Source: Chara braunii
Taxonomy: Eukaryota; Streptophyta; Charophyceae; Charales; Characeae
DNA: 27,680 bases
Assembly: GCA_003427395.1 (NCBI GenBank)
Contig: BFEA01000171.1
Span: 502,992 to 530,671, forward strand
Direction of reading: 5' to 3'
The notes beneath the pieces are model-generated. The model was given only the letters and a program-made list of their open reading frames with translations. It did no database searches and was not told where the DNA came from. Both the position numbers and the translations under genes were made by a program. Positions 8,522-17,344 of the stretch are shown in pieces (position 1 is the first letter of the stretch; every line of letters begins with the position of its first letter).

Positions 8522-10397
8522 CTAGTCCACCGCTGTCTCGCGGCTCTCGACGTCGGATCCCTTGCTGTCCTCCTTGCTGGCCGACGGGTCCAGGCTGTAC
8601 GCACTCACACTACCTTCCGGCAGGGGTGGACCAACCATGTCTTCGTCGCCAGGGGAGATCTTGTCGTTGTTCAACAACTCATCTTCCTCGTCCTCTTCGC
8701 TGTCCCTGTCCCCCAGTTCGATATGTACCGGGGTAGCCTCGTCTTGCAAGGAGTTCTTCGAGGTGAGGAGGTGAGTCTTGATTATGACAGCCAGCGAGTC
8801 CGCCAGCACTTCTGTCGTGCATAATCTGTTCGCTAGCACGCTGTAGGGGAGTGTTGTGATGGTGTTCCAAGAGCTCCAGGTGAGGCCTTCCTACCTCGTA
8901 GACTCCCAAGGGGCAGTCTGCAAGGATGTGGTCCTTGATGCACCTAGCCAGGGCATGATCATCGCTGATGGTGTACATGGCGAAGGATTCCTCTGTTGCT
9001 ACCTGCCACTCATTGAATCTGCTCCTGAACCGGACTGGGACCAGGGGACGGACTGGTTTGATGGTTTTCCTATCTGTCCTCGCTGTCTCAGTGTCGGCAG
9101 GGGCTGTGTTCTGAAGAATTTTCTGGATGGTGATGAGCTCCTTTTCGTGTCCTTTCCTATAGTATGCGTTCTGCTCAAACAGGCGTTTTGTCTGTGCTGC
9201 TACCGTCGCGGTTTCTTGTGTGATTTGTCTCTGTTCATTTTTTGACCTTTGGTGTCATTCGACGATTTCCCGAGTTTCTTTTCCTTGCCCTTGGACGATT
9301 TCCAATTCTTAAGGACCATGCCTCTTATTAAGTCTCTCACTGTTTATGTTTCCTGTCCTGAGTCCGAGTCTGAGGAGCCTGCTTCCCTTTCCCTCTTCTT
9401 CTCATGATATCTAAAAGCACTGAATTTTGACAATTCGCTTTTTTGCCGCAGCAGCAGATCAAACGAGTTGTTGAACTGTGGGATGCCTGCCACAACAGAT
9501 TTGCCTGTAACGGATTTGCCTGTTTTCTCCATGTGTTTCATGCAGGCCACTCGGATGTCGAATTCTTTCTTCCCTTCGTACTCGGATTTCTCCATATATT
9601 CTCTCAGCCATAAGATGGGGGATGTATCTTGTTCTTTGGCTTTGCCGTTTGGGTCGTTCTTCTTGGGGGAGATTTCCATTCCTGCCTGATTTTTGGGAAT
9701 TGTGATTTTGACTGTTCCGTCTGTGAGGGGAATGCCTGTTGGTTGGTCTGAATGGAGATCTTCCTCCACTGATTGATCTGTTTCACGTTTCTTCTTTTTA
9801 CCTGCCCTGTTGTCTGTGAGTTCTTTTTTGGGGGGGGCTTGTCTTTTGCGGGCGGTTTCAGATATGGGGTACCGTTCTTCTATGATCTGTCTTGCTTTCT
9901 GGAGGTGCTTGCCGTCGTCTTCTGGGTTCTGGAATAACTCAGCGGTTTGATGCCGGATTGGTTCCAGATTCCACAGCAGGTCTTCGTGTTTTTTCTCTTC
10001 CTGGATCGCTCGGGGGTCGACCGCTGGGTCGGAGTGGAATTTCCCTAGCAGGCCGGTGACTTTTTTGGCTTCTACCAAATGGCATGTCTGATGGGGGGAA
10101 GATATCTGGCTGTTTGGTCACTGGTCTCGTGTGACTGTATGTCCAGATGCACATGGGGTCCTGAATGGTACCGTCAAAGACCCAACCATCATATTCTGGG
10201 TCGTTGACGAACCAAATGCTTTTGGCTTCTTCGACCTCGACCAGCATGTTCTGCCTGAGTTTCTTCTCTCTCGTGTGGTCGGGTGAACGGGGGCATCTGG
10301 GGTCAATTCCCAGGAGGCAGATTGGGTTTGATTTCGTGGAAACCACCACGGTGTAGGATTTGTCGTCAATGATGCATTCCCTTGTCCTGCGTGCCAT
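8522..10397 (-). pseudogene. LINE ORF1 (RNA-binding, gag-like protein), decayed
   Basis: ATG at 10397 opens a frame with MARRTRECIIDDKSYTVVV and a moderately conserved-looking N-terminal domain rich in W/Y/F. A frameshift near 10090 leads into the 10078-9344 frame, which carries basic nuclear-localisation-like runs (AGKKKKRE) and an acidic/serine tail. A TAA at 9346-9344 and a frameshift near 9200 follow. A charged, possibly coiled-coil segment continues to about 8840, and a further shift leads to an acidic C-terminus (GDRDSEEDEEDE) ending at 8522. No CCHC zinc knuckle is visible. The assignment rests on position before ORF2 and on composition; total length would be about 620 residues. Confidence 0.7.
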
Positions 10398-10704
10398 GCC
10401 GGTCCTTGCAGTCGTTTTTGGCGTTGTGCAGCCGTGTTGCCTCTACTGTGTTGCCTGGTGCTCCATAGGGTTGCTGCCCACTGCTATGTTCCGCTTGGGG
10501 AGAGTCTGCCCTCAACAAGAGTCAAAGGGTGCATGACCCAAACCATCAAATATGGGGATTCCGCAGATTGTTGAGGGTTCAGCCTCCTGATGAGTCGGTG
10601 CAACTCCGACAAAACAATCTTGTCATCATCGGTTTTTAATTTTTTATTTTTTTCGGTCTTCGCTGTTTTTTTGCCTTGCCTGCTTTGTGTGTTTGAGTGA
10701 TGTC

Positions 10705-10853
10705 TGCCCTCCCGCCTCTCCCGTGCCCTCCAGCCATTGACTTTTGCTGCTGCCTGTTGTCTTATGCTTGGGGTGTCTTTTTTTTTTCGTCTTTCATTAT
10801 TTTGTTCATTTATGTATGGTCTGCCCTCCCACCTCCCCCGTGCCCCCCAGTCC
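10705..10853 (-). repeat. LINE 5' region: repeated GGGAGGGCAGAC block
   Basis: A block of about 32 bp containing GTCTGCCCTCC-C-CC occurs at about 10702-10735 and again at about 10818-10851, 116 bp apart. A highly basic minus-strand frame (10981-10484) crosses it; it is more likely 5' UTR than a protein. Confidence 0.7.
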
Positions 10854-10980
10854 TTGTGCCTTTTTGCAGTATGCTGGTGTTGCCTCCTTACCTTTTGCCT
10901 TATCGTGCTTCTTTTCCCTTTCTTGTGGTGTCTGTTTGATAGTGTGTGTTCCAGTTCGCCCGCAAACTGCAGTGGGAGCA

Positions 10981-11153
10981 TGAGTGCTCGTATAGTCCGA
11001 CATAGTCATTCCCCACCTTACAGTATAGGTTCCGTCTGCACCATGCCTACAAGGTTTTGTTTCCTGAGCTTGCTCGTGTAGTCCTGCATAGTCATTCCCC
11101 ACCTCTGAGTACCGGGTGCGTCTGCACCACGCCGACAAGTTTTCATTCTTAAG
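10981..11153 (-). repeat. LINE 5' end: two tandem repeats of about 86 bp
   Basis: The segment starting GCTCGTATAGTCC (10986) is repeated starting GCTCGTGTAGTCC (11072). Both share CATAGTCATTCCCCACCT and GTCTGCACCA-GCC-ACAAG. Tandem monomers at the 5' end recall promoter monomers in other LINE families; promoter activity here is inference. Confidence 0.8.
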
Positions 11154-11236
11154 GTGCGCCAATACATTATTTTGGAGCTTGATTATGATGCGGTTTCCGT
11201 ATCATACCGTAAACATGTCATATTATGCGGGTTACA

Positions 11237-11241
<5 letters not shown>

Positions 11242-11283
<42 letters not shown>
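11242..11283. repeat. (AC)21 microsatellite
   Basis: Uninterrupted AC dinucleotides just beyond the LINE 5' end. Confidence 0.95.
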
Positions 11284-11285
<2 letters not shown>

Positions 11286-11307
11286 TCGCGCGAAGTGCTG
11301 CGGGGGA

Positions 11308-11368
11308 GCCAACTATTGTGAGCGCCCTACCTCCGCTCACCACTATGCCAACTGCCGTGCCCCTGAAA

Positions 11369-11399
<31 letters not shown>

Positions 11400-11502
11400 A
11401 AATACCGTGCCAACTACCGCGCGCCCACAAACAAGCACGCTCGCCCACCAACTACCGCGCGCCCACCAAACAGCGGGCGCGCACACCAACTACCAGGGTA
11501 GT
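11308..11502. repeat. Degenerate CCAACTACCGCGCGCCCAC short tandem repeats
   Basis: Related units CCAACTATTGTGAGCGCC, CCAACTGCCGTGCCCC, CCAACTACCGCGCGCCCAC (twice) and CCAACTACC are spaced through this stretch, with the TC microsatellite in the middle. Confidence 0.65.
11369..11394. repeat. (TC)13 microsatellite
   Basis: Uninterrupted TC run lying within the degenerate CCAACTACC repeat field. Confidence 0.95.
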
Positions 11503-11506
11503 TAGC

Positions 11507-11532
11507 AGAAGAAGAAGAAGAAGACGAAGAAG
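11507..11532. repeat. (AGA)n microsatellite, interrupted
   Basis: AGA trinucleotides with one GAC interruption. Confidence 0.9.
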
Positions 11533-11743
11533 ACCGGTGGCCGTTAGGGATGGTGGGGACGACGATGACGGGCTCGACGGGATAGAGGCGACGGGGACGG
11601 AGCACTGGCTGTTCGACTGTCGAGGGTCCAACGATCGGGAGAGGGGACGGGTGGTAGGCTGGGCGCAGGCGAGGGAGGGAAGAGGTAGGCCGATGGACGG
11701 GGTAGGGCCGGTACTTCTCGCCCAGAAATTTTGAAAACGGCAA

Positions 11744-11787
11744 CCTATCTGGGCCGCCGATCTCTCCAGATCAACGGTCCGGATAGG
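11744..11787. repeat. 44-nt nearly perfect stem-loop
   Basis: CCTATCTGGGCCG (11744-11756) pairs with CGGTCCGGATAGG (11775-11787) using two G-T pairs. After a 2x2 internal loop, GATCT pairs with AGATC around a CTCC loop. Eighteen of twenty positions pair. A smaller hairpin (CCTCCA/TGGAGG, 11854-11874) follows. Confidence 0.75.
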
Positions 11788-12065
11788 CTGCCCTTTTCAA
11801 GCCTTTTGGGGGGGCCTACCAGACCCGGTTCGATTTCTTTTTGGGCCAGAGAACCTCCATGCAGGCCGTGGAGGCCTCATGGCACGAAAAAAAATTGAAC
11901 TGACCCCCCACATTCGATGCGCTATGGCCCACCTTGGGCGAGCCACACTGGTGGATCGGCCGGTAGGACTGGCCCGGTTCCGGTCAGGGGTGGCGCCCCC
12001 AGCCCTCCTGGGTTTTCAGCACTGGTTTGAATGCCATAACAGTAAAGAATGCAGGGCCTGTTTCC

Positions 12066-12265
12066 CCTTCCTTATAAATAAACAGCTGAAGAGGTTATAG
12101 GGTTGTAAAGATTTCTCTAAGATAGACTTGCAATCAGGATGAAGATACGCCCAAGACATTCTTCTGAGCTAGTTATGGCCACAATGACTCTAAAGTGATG
12201 CCTTTTGGTCTGACTAATGCCCCAGCCACCCTCCAGCAATGCATTTGGAATCAGTTTGATGTATG
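12066..12265 (+). pseudogene. Ty3/gypsy-type LTR-retrotransposon reverse-transcriptase relic
   Basis: Reading the plus strand in shifting frames gives INKQLKRL, then CKDFSKIDLQSG, then VMPFGLTNAPATLQQC. These are the diagnostic RT blocks of Ty3/gypsy (Metaviridae) elements, in the right order and spacing. Stops and frameshifts lie between them (for example TGA after QSG). The catalytic YxDD box should come about 35 residues later but is absent, because similarity ends near 12265. No LTRs or other pol domains are seen nearby. Confidence 0.85.
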
Positions 12266-12889
12266 ACCCCCCTTTCAGGGTCGATCCTGTCATGATGAGG
12301 GTGGCACTGTTCTTTTTTTTTGGTTTGTGCAAGGAAGATGAGCATTAGCGAACTTCATCAATCAAACAGCATCATAAATATGAGCCCAGATAGTCTTGAC
12401 CTCGAACCACAGCAGACATGCATCACGAGATACACCAAATAAGAACACACCAAGAGTTCAAAATTGAAAATGCTGAAGTAGTCCCATCATCATCAACTAC
12501 GAGCCAGAGTTGATATCCTATTGGCGCTCGGCGCCCCGACTACATGTGGCAGATCCTATCTAGCCTATACTACGAAGCACAATGATGACATCAACAGCGT
12601 TCCCGAAGTACGAGCATATGGCGACCAATGTCGCACGCTTCAGCACCAGGTATGTCTCTCGTAACACTCACATCCCCGATCCACACCGCACAGATGCCAC
12701 TAGCACCCCAAGGACACCCTGCGCTTCACCTAGCATACAGCAGCGCAGCTTGGCTATGGCTGCCTGCTCCCTCCTACTCGCCCGTGAGAGCGTGAGTGCC
12801 AGCCAGCCAGCGGATTGCGCAGCAGCGCTCACACAGCATGCAGCCAGCACCCGAATGCCGAATCAGGAGGCAGGCCCTTCTCTATATTG
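12266..12889. other. Intronic sequence with nothing recognised
   Basis: A poly-T run lies at 12313-12320. Otherwise the sequence is unique-looking, with only short frames and no motif I can name on either strand. Confidence 0.5.
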
Positions 12890-13220
12890 AAGTGCCCTGC
12901 CTGCGTCCAGTCCAGGAAGCTTCCAGTAGGCCCCCGGTAGCCTGAGGCCCAGTCACGAAGAACGCAGGCCTTGGGCCTGAAGTGGTTGCATGTGCCCAAC
13001 TGCTTTCGGCCTGTGCTTGGCCCGGTACCCGTATCCAGCCCAGGGCCTGCTTTACATTCATTCACACAGGCGGCCCAGGGCCTGAGTTCATTCAACCAAC
13101 TGGCGCTGCACAACTGCCTGAATTTCCCCAGTTGCGGGGTACCTTGAAAAACGAGGCCCTGAGGGCCTGTCGTGCCTGCCTTCACTTAGGGCGGCCGGCC
13201 TTGCTGCAAATAAGGGCCCG
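12890..13220. repeat. GGCC-rich stretch with small stem-loops and direct repeats
   Basis: CAGGCC/GGCCTG (12965-12979) and AGGCCC/GGGCCT (13154-13168) form tight perfect hairpins. CCCAGGGCCTG followed by ATTCATTCA occurs twice (about 13039 and 13075). Texture resembles 11740-12010 and 15830-16115, suggesting one repetitive family. Confidence 0.5.
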
Positions 13221-13291
13221 TAGGGGCTAAGCGGGCGTTGCCTCGCATTTGTTTCGTTTTCTGAATCCGTTTCTTTCACACACATTTCATA

Positions 13292-13394
<103 letters not shown>

Positions 13395-13415
13395 GGGAAA
13401 AGCAACATGCACCTG

Positions 13416-13545
13416 TACGCGCGCATCAGGTGCAGCCTCGCACAGCCTTGCGGCAATGCACCTGTGTGCGTGTTGCGCGCGGTGTGTGCGCATCAGCAAC
13501 CTGCTCACTTGGCCGCGTGCACTGTACCGCACGGCGCACCGCATG
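13416..13545. repeat. GTGC/GCAC-rich tract
   Basis: Dense GCACCTGTACGCGCGC-type words, similar in composition to 3380-3500 and to the core of the tandem units at 1760-1830 and 2405-2470. Exact homology is not established. Confidence 0.4.
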
Positions 13546-13790
13546 GCAAATATTCTTTGTTTGCTAATACTGATGAGACTTCTTTGATGACTTGGATCCG
13601 GTTAACATTGTAATCAATCTAATGAGACCAATCAATGATATGTCACACTGGAGAACATGTTCAGCCCAGAATCAGGGCTATAGCCCACAGCTGCTCACAG
13701 CCTCTGGAGACTGACACAATCGCAATGAACATCTTACAGCCTGTGTGCCCAGGCACAGCTACCTCAGAAACCAACACAAAAAACACTCAC

Positions 13791-14032
13791 CTTCCCTCTG
13801 CAGACAGCCAACAGTGCTGCACCACGAGGTTTAGATCCTGTTACGGTTTCACTCCCTGTCGCTTCTTTGGATGACCGGGGTCCAGCTCTGTACCGTCCGG
13901 TAGTACGCGACCTCCCCTTTCCACCTTTTGCATTGCGAGCTCCAATGCCAGTGTTATTTTCCCCCATTACAGCATTAGAGTACCTCTTCAACAAAGTATC
14001 AAATTGTTCATCAAGCTGGCGACCCTTCGGCT
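13791..14032 (-). CDS. BRIP1 (FANCJ): FANCJ/BRIP1-like DNA helicase, exon B
   Basis: A 242-nt exon on the minus strand between a strong acceptor (TTATGTATTGCTGTAG) and a consensus donor (AAG|GTGAGT). Its first two bases, AG, complete the Glu codon begun by exon A, giving T-EPKGRQLDEQFDTLLKRY, which matches the EP...F...YY segment of the family. It ends RGAALLAVCRGK, the start of helicase motif V, which continues in exon C as VSEGMDF. Between SNAVM and GAALLA lies an insertion of about 48 residues, rich in Gly, Ser, Arg and Lys, where typical family members have only a short linker. There are no stops in the whole exon. FANCJ unwinds DNA 5'-3' and works with BRCA1 and the Fanconi pathway in animals; plants have homologues. 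RTEL1 is the main alternative. Confidence 0.9.
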
Positions 14033-14269
14033 CTACAGCAATACATAACCAAGCAAACAAGGTGCACCATTCCTCAGAAATGCGAAAGTCAAGATTCAAC
14101 CTCGATTTCCTAGTTTGAACGGCTTTTCTGACAGATCACTATAGTGGACTGAGAGGAATGTTCCTGGCTTGGAAAAAAACACTACTTCACCCTGCCATTT
14201 TTTTCAACCTGGCTGTACATATGCTGCAATTTTCAGAGCTCTACCTGCTGTACCTCAAAGAGAAAATTT

Positions 14270-14436
14270 NNNNNNNNNNNNNNNNNNNNNNNNNNNNNNN
14301 NNNNNNNNNNNNNNNNNNNNNNNNNNNNNNNNNNNNNNNNNNNNNNNNNNNNNNNNNNNNNNNNNNNNNNNNNNNNNNNNNNNNNNNNNNNNNNNNNNNN
14401 NNNNNNNNNNNNNNNNNNNNNNNNNNNNNNNNNNNN
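14270..14436. other. Assembly gap (167 N)
   Basis: Run of N. It lies just outside exon B within the intron, so it does not affect the exon sequence. Confidence 0.99.
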
Positions 14437-15249
14437 AGGCTCAGAGGTAATGGTGATTTAAGTTGGGGGCAAAGTATTGGAAGCATGGGCATATCTGACA
14501 GTCAATCCTTGCGCTGTTAGGGTTCCTCGGGCCCTAACATGCGGAATCATCAAGAGTGCGTACATAATGTATCTTTCTGATTTGCCAGTCGAACAGGAAC
14601 ATGATTCATGCTCCCCTGAATGAATGAAGCTGGCCCAGGTACTTTGCCAGAGCTGTAACAAATTCAGGCTGCATATGCAGACACTTCACAATAGCATAGA
14701 GCTTCGCTTCTCAGTGCAGACAAAAAATTCAGCCTTCAGACCTCAAAAGTGCATCAATTGTACACTAAAAAGGCATTTGCAACTAAACTGCATAAGACCA
14801 TCATAACATCACAAACAATGACTGTAACCAATCTGCAGTTGCAATCATCAGTAATGAGCAACATGCAAGGCCAACATCCACCCTGCAAAACGACATAGAG
14901 GTTTGGTAGGCCATTAAACCAGCCTCTGATGGGCCCCGTTTTTTGGCTTCAGACTGGTGGCTCCAGGTGTGCCCACTCCACACTTCGAGGATGAGTGCAA
15001 ACTTTGCCCCTGGGCCTGCTCAAAGCATCTCAGACATCTGGCAGACTGTTGCATACTAGTGAATACTTCAACAAGTATGAGCAGAACCAAAGATCAACCA
15101 ATATAGGATGAGCATGTATGCAGCGGAAGTCTGAGAAATGGACTGACTCACATAGACTGAACTCATACAGATATCACTCGTGAGATGGTGGGGTCTGAGC
15201 CAATCATAGATTATGCTCAGGCCCCGTACAACCATACACAGACGAAAGG
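14437..15249. other. Intronic sequence with nothing recognised
   Basis: Non-repetitive sequence with only short frames. I see no protein motif, RNA gene or strong inverted repeat. Confidence 0.5.
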
Positions 15250-15264
15250 TGGGAGGAGAGACGA

Positions 15265-15540
15265 TGGAAGTGGGAGGTGTAGACAGCGCCAGGTGTCACC
15301 GAGATAGAATCCAGTAGGTCACCGATATGGTAGTCCAAGATCAGAATGTCGTGGACAATGAGTCACCAATGTCGGAGGTACAGAGTCCTAATGTAACCGG
15401 TGTCCAATCTGTGATGCTGCCGAGGACCAATCCCAACTATCTCCAAGTCTCGAATCCGGTAAGTATCACAGCCTCTTACCACCGAAGTCCAAACACTGAT
15501 CTCTGTCCAACTCATATCAAAGTCTCCAATCTGAATAAGA
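15265..15540. repeat. Degenerate short repeats, 22-24 bp (GTCACCRAT / GTCCAATCT words)
   Basis: Words such as GTCACCGATATGG, GTCACCAATGTCGG, GTAACCGGTGTCC, GTCCAATCTGTG and GTCTCCAATCTG recur about every 22-24 bp. This looks like an old, diverged minisatellite. It contains one good splice-donor-like site (CCGGTAAGTATC at about 15457). Confidence 0.45.
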
Positions 15541-15556
15541 AGAGAAGATGAAGTCT

Positions 15557-15590
15557 GAAGAAGAAGGAGAAGAAGAAGAAGAAGAAGAAA
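15557..15590. repeat. (GAA)n microsatellite
   Basis: Interrupted GAA trinucleotides; explains the Glu run in the overlapping frame. Confidence 0.9.
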
Positions 15591-15715
15591 TGGCAGAGGA
15601 TGCACGGAGATGGCGAGTAGCGCCCGGCCCTACCTGCTGGGACAAGGTGGCGCCTTGGCTGCTGCAGAAGGCCGCTGAGCCGCGGGGAGCTATGGCGCTC
15701 GTAGCTGCTGTCCAG
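15590..15715 (+). CDS. Possible first coding exon on the plus strand (weak)
   Basis: An ATG at 15590 opens MAEDARRWRVAPGPTCWDKV and runs for 42 codons to a perfect donor, CAG|GTAAGT (15713-15721), preceded by a GAA microsatellite (15557-15590). Composition (Ala/Trp/Pro/Gly-rich) could be a signal-less N-terminus, but I recognise no family and no second exon was found. It may be chance within GC-rich sequence. Confidence 0.18.
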
Positions 15716-15892
15716 GTAAGTCCTCCTCCTCGCTCTCCCGGACTGCCGTGCGCTAAACTTAGCCCTGCAGTCCCAGCGCTGCGCTGAACTCAGAATAGCG
15801 CAGCGCGGCTCCCTACCTGCAGGAATGGCCGCTGGACCGGCCTAAGTACCGTCTGGTGGCCGGTCGGCCTCAATGCTGGCCTCCTGCGCCGT

Positions 15893-16112
15893 GGGCTGAA
15901 CTGTCGAAATGACCGTTCAGTCCAGACCGGCAGGCGGCAGCCTCAAGAGCGCCGCCAGGCCCAAACGGTCATGTCGTTTGGGCCAACCTGGGTCTGCTGG
16001 CGCTGGGGCCCAACCGGTGGCCTAATAGGGCCTACCGGAAGGAAAAAGGCCTGCCTTTGGCGAGGCCGGCCTGGGTACCCGTGAACCGGTGTGTCGGGCC
16101 TGTGGAGGCCCG
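15893..16112. repeat. Cluster of GC-rich perfect or near-perfect stem-loops
   Basis: At least four hairpins follow one another. The first is 15893-15905 with 15911-15923 (12 pairs, one mismatch, GAAAT loop). The second is GGCCCAAACG 15958-15967 with CGTTTGGGCC 15975-15984 (10 pairs). The third is CCGGTGGCC...GGCCTACCGG at about 16013-16037 (one bulge). The fourth is CGGGCCT 16095-16101 with AGGCCCG 16106-16112 (7 pairs, 4-nt loop). Stem sequences differ from hairpin to hairpin. Confidence 0.75.
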
Positions 16113-16599
16113 TGTGAAGTCGCAGACTGTAACACAGACTCTTCACAGCTAGAGGTTTTGGTGGTTTAACAGTTAAAAAGCACACTCAAACATTCCTAGA
16201 AGCCCTGCCATTCCCCATTTTAGCCTCTCGCTATAGCCAAACAGATCTAGTCGCATTAAAAACCCAGCAGCAGCACCACACAGAATCGCAACAGACATAA
16301 TACAATACATCTTCTTTTCTGCCTCCAGGTTTTCTTTCATTGTGCTGACTACTGCGAGGATTGAGCCCTCATAGGGCCATTTACGCCTTAACGCCTGACA
16401 AGCCAAGGGGGCCCCAGCAAGCCCCGTGCCCACCCTATGTGAAGCCGGGCCTGCATTTCATTACGAGGCCTTATTTCTGTCATTTCTGCATGTGGGGGAG
16501 CCACACAATTGCCACACCAGTTCGTTACAAGGCCCACACCAAGTGGGAGCACAACATGCTGAGGCTCTGGGCTCACCCAGCTTGCGACGAGGTCAGAGT

Positions 16600-16665
16600 T
16601 TCCTCGGCCAATGAGAGTCCAGGCAGCGACGTGGCAAGTGGCCTATTGGCCAATGAGAAGACAGT
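16600..16665. promoter_or_regulatory. Two CCAAT-type words, GGCCAATGAGA (weak)
   Basis: GGCCAATGAGA occurs at about 16607 and GGCCAATGAGA again at about 16647, in a GC-rich stretch. Paired CCAAT words can mark promoters, but no TATA box or gene start is evident downstream, so this may be a short repeat only. Confidence 0.15.
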
Positions 16666-16895
16666 GCGCGACAGCAGCCACGCCGCACGGTTGGGCAGCT
16701 TAACTGCAAATGCGCAGCCCAGCCGCGCCGACTACTTGAACCATCTAGTAGCTGGTTCCCTTCGAAGTTTCCCTCAGGATAGCTGGAGTGTCCGAACAAC
16801 ATCACTACACTGCGGTGAGATCAGCCGCTAACAGGCGCAGCACTAGCTTCGAGGGGACGAGGTAGGGGGAGAAAGAAAACGACCGGAAAGGCGGA

Positions 16896-16946
16896 GGCAC
16901 CAAGTGCCAAGAAGAACGAAATGAACCTGGCGCGGACCCGCGCCAG
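16896..16946. repeat. Two adjacent perfect hairpins
   Basis: GGCAC/GTGCC with a CAA loop (16896-16908), then CTGGCGCGG/CCGCGCCAG with a 2-nt centre (16927-16946). Confidence 0.7.
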
Positions 16947-17344
16947 ATACGTTCAATGAAGGAGATGGTGGGAAACAAGTTGGGCGCAGCAGAGAAGAGG
17001 TAACTCGCTCGCTTCTAAGTCAAAATGGGCAAGCTAAAGTGCTAGGTAGGGGGTTAGAAGCAGGGCGAATCTGAGTATGTAGTTAGATTTTTAAATCAAG
17101 TTAGAGGTGATGAGAAAGAAGGAAAAACGAGTGCACGGATGGAGTCAAGGGAGGAGAAATAAGGAAGGAACGGAGCGAATGCACTCGCTCGATTCTTAAC
17201 GGAATCGGGCGAAATAAAATGATAGAGAGGGGTTTTGAACTATTCTGAGTTGATTGGTCGCACCAGATTTTGAATCTGGGCGGTGGGTTTGTGGGGATGA
17301 GCGATAGGAGCTGCGCGTGGGGGACGTTCCCTTAATATGACAGT

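Larger units (their letters stand above)
3648..11155 (-). mobile_element. Nearly full-length L1-like non-LTR retrotransposon (LINE), inactive
   Basis: Reading the minus strand, the element has a 5' region with tandem repeats (about 11155-10398), ORF1 (10397-8522), ORF2 (8408 to about 4093) with AP endonuclease, reverse transcriptase and a C-terminal zf-RVT-type zinc-binding motif, a 3' UTR, and a terminal A-rich tail seen as T runs at 3648-3666. Domain order and length fit plant L1-clade LINEs. Both ORFs are broken by several stops and frameshifts, so it cannot act autonomously. No convincing target-site duplication was found. It lies in sense orientation within intron B-C of the FANCJ-like gene. 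Confidence 0.88.

Noticed and set aside
3633-10966. CCCGCAAA at 3633-3640 and 10959-10966 as the LINE target-site duplication
   Set aside because: The 8-bp match does not touch the poly(A) tail and the right copy lies inside the apparent 5' repeat region, so chance is likely.
10697-11081. Cys/Phe-rich plus-strand ORFs as small membrane proteins
   Set aside because: They lie antisense to the LINE 5' region and arise from its purine-rich sequence.
11116-11734. Long ORFs rich in His-Thr, Ser-Leu or Arg-Glu runs (also at 13249, 23291, 24538, 26029)
   Set aside because: They are translations of CA, CT or GA microsatellites.
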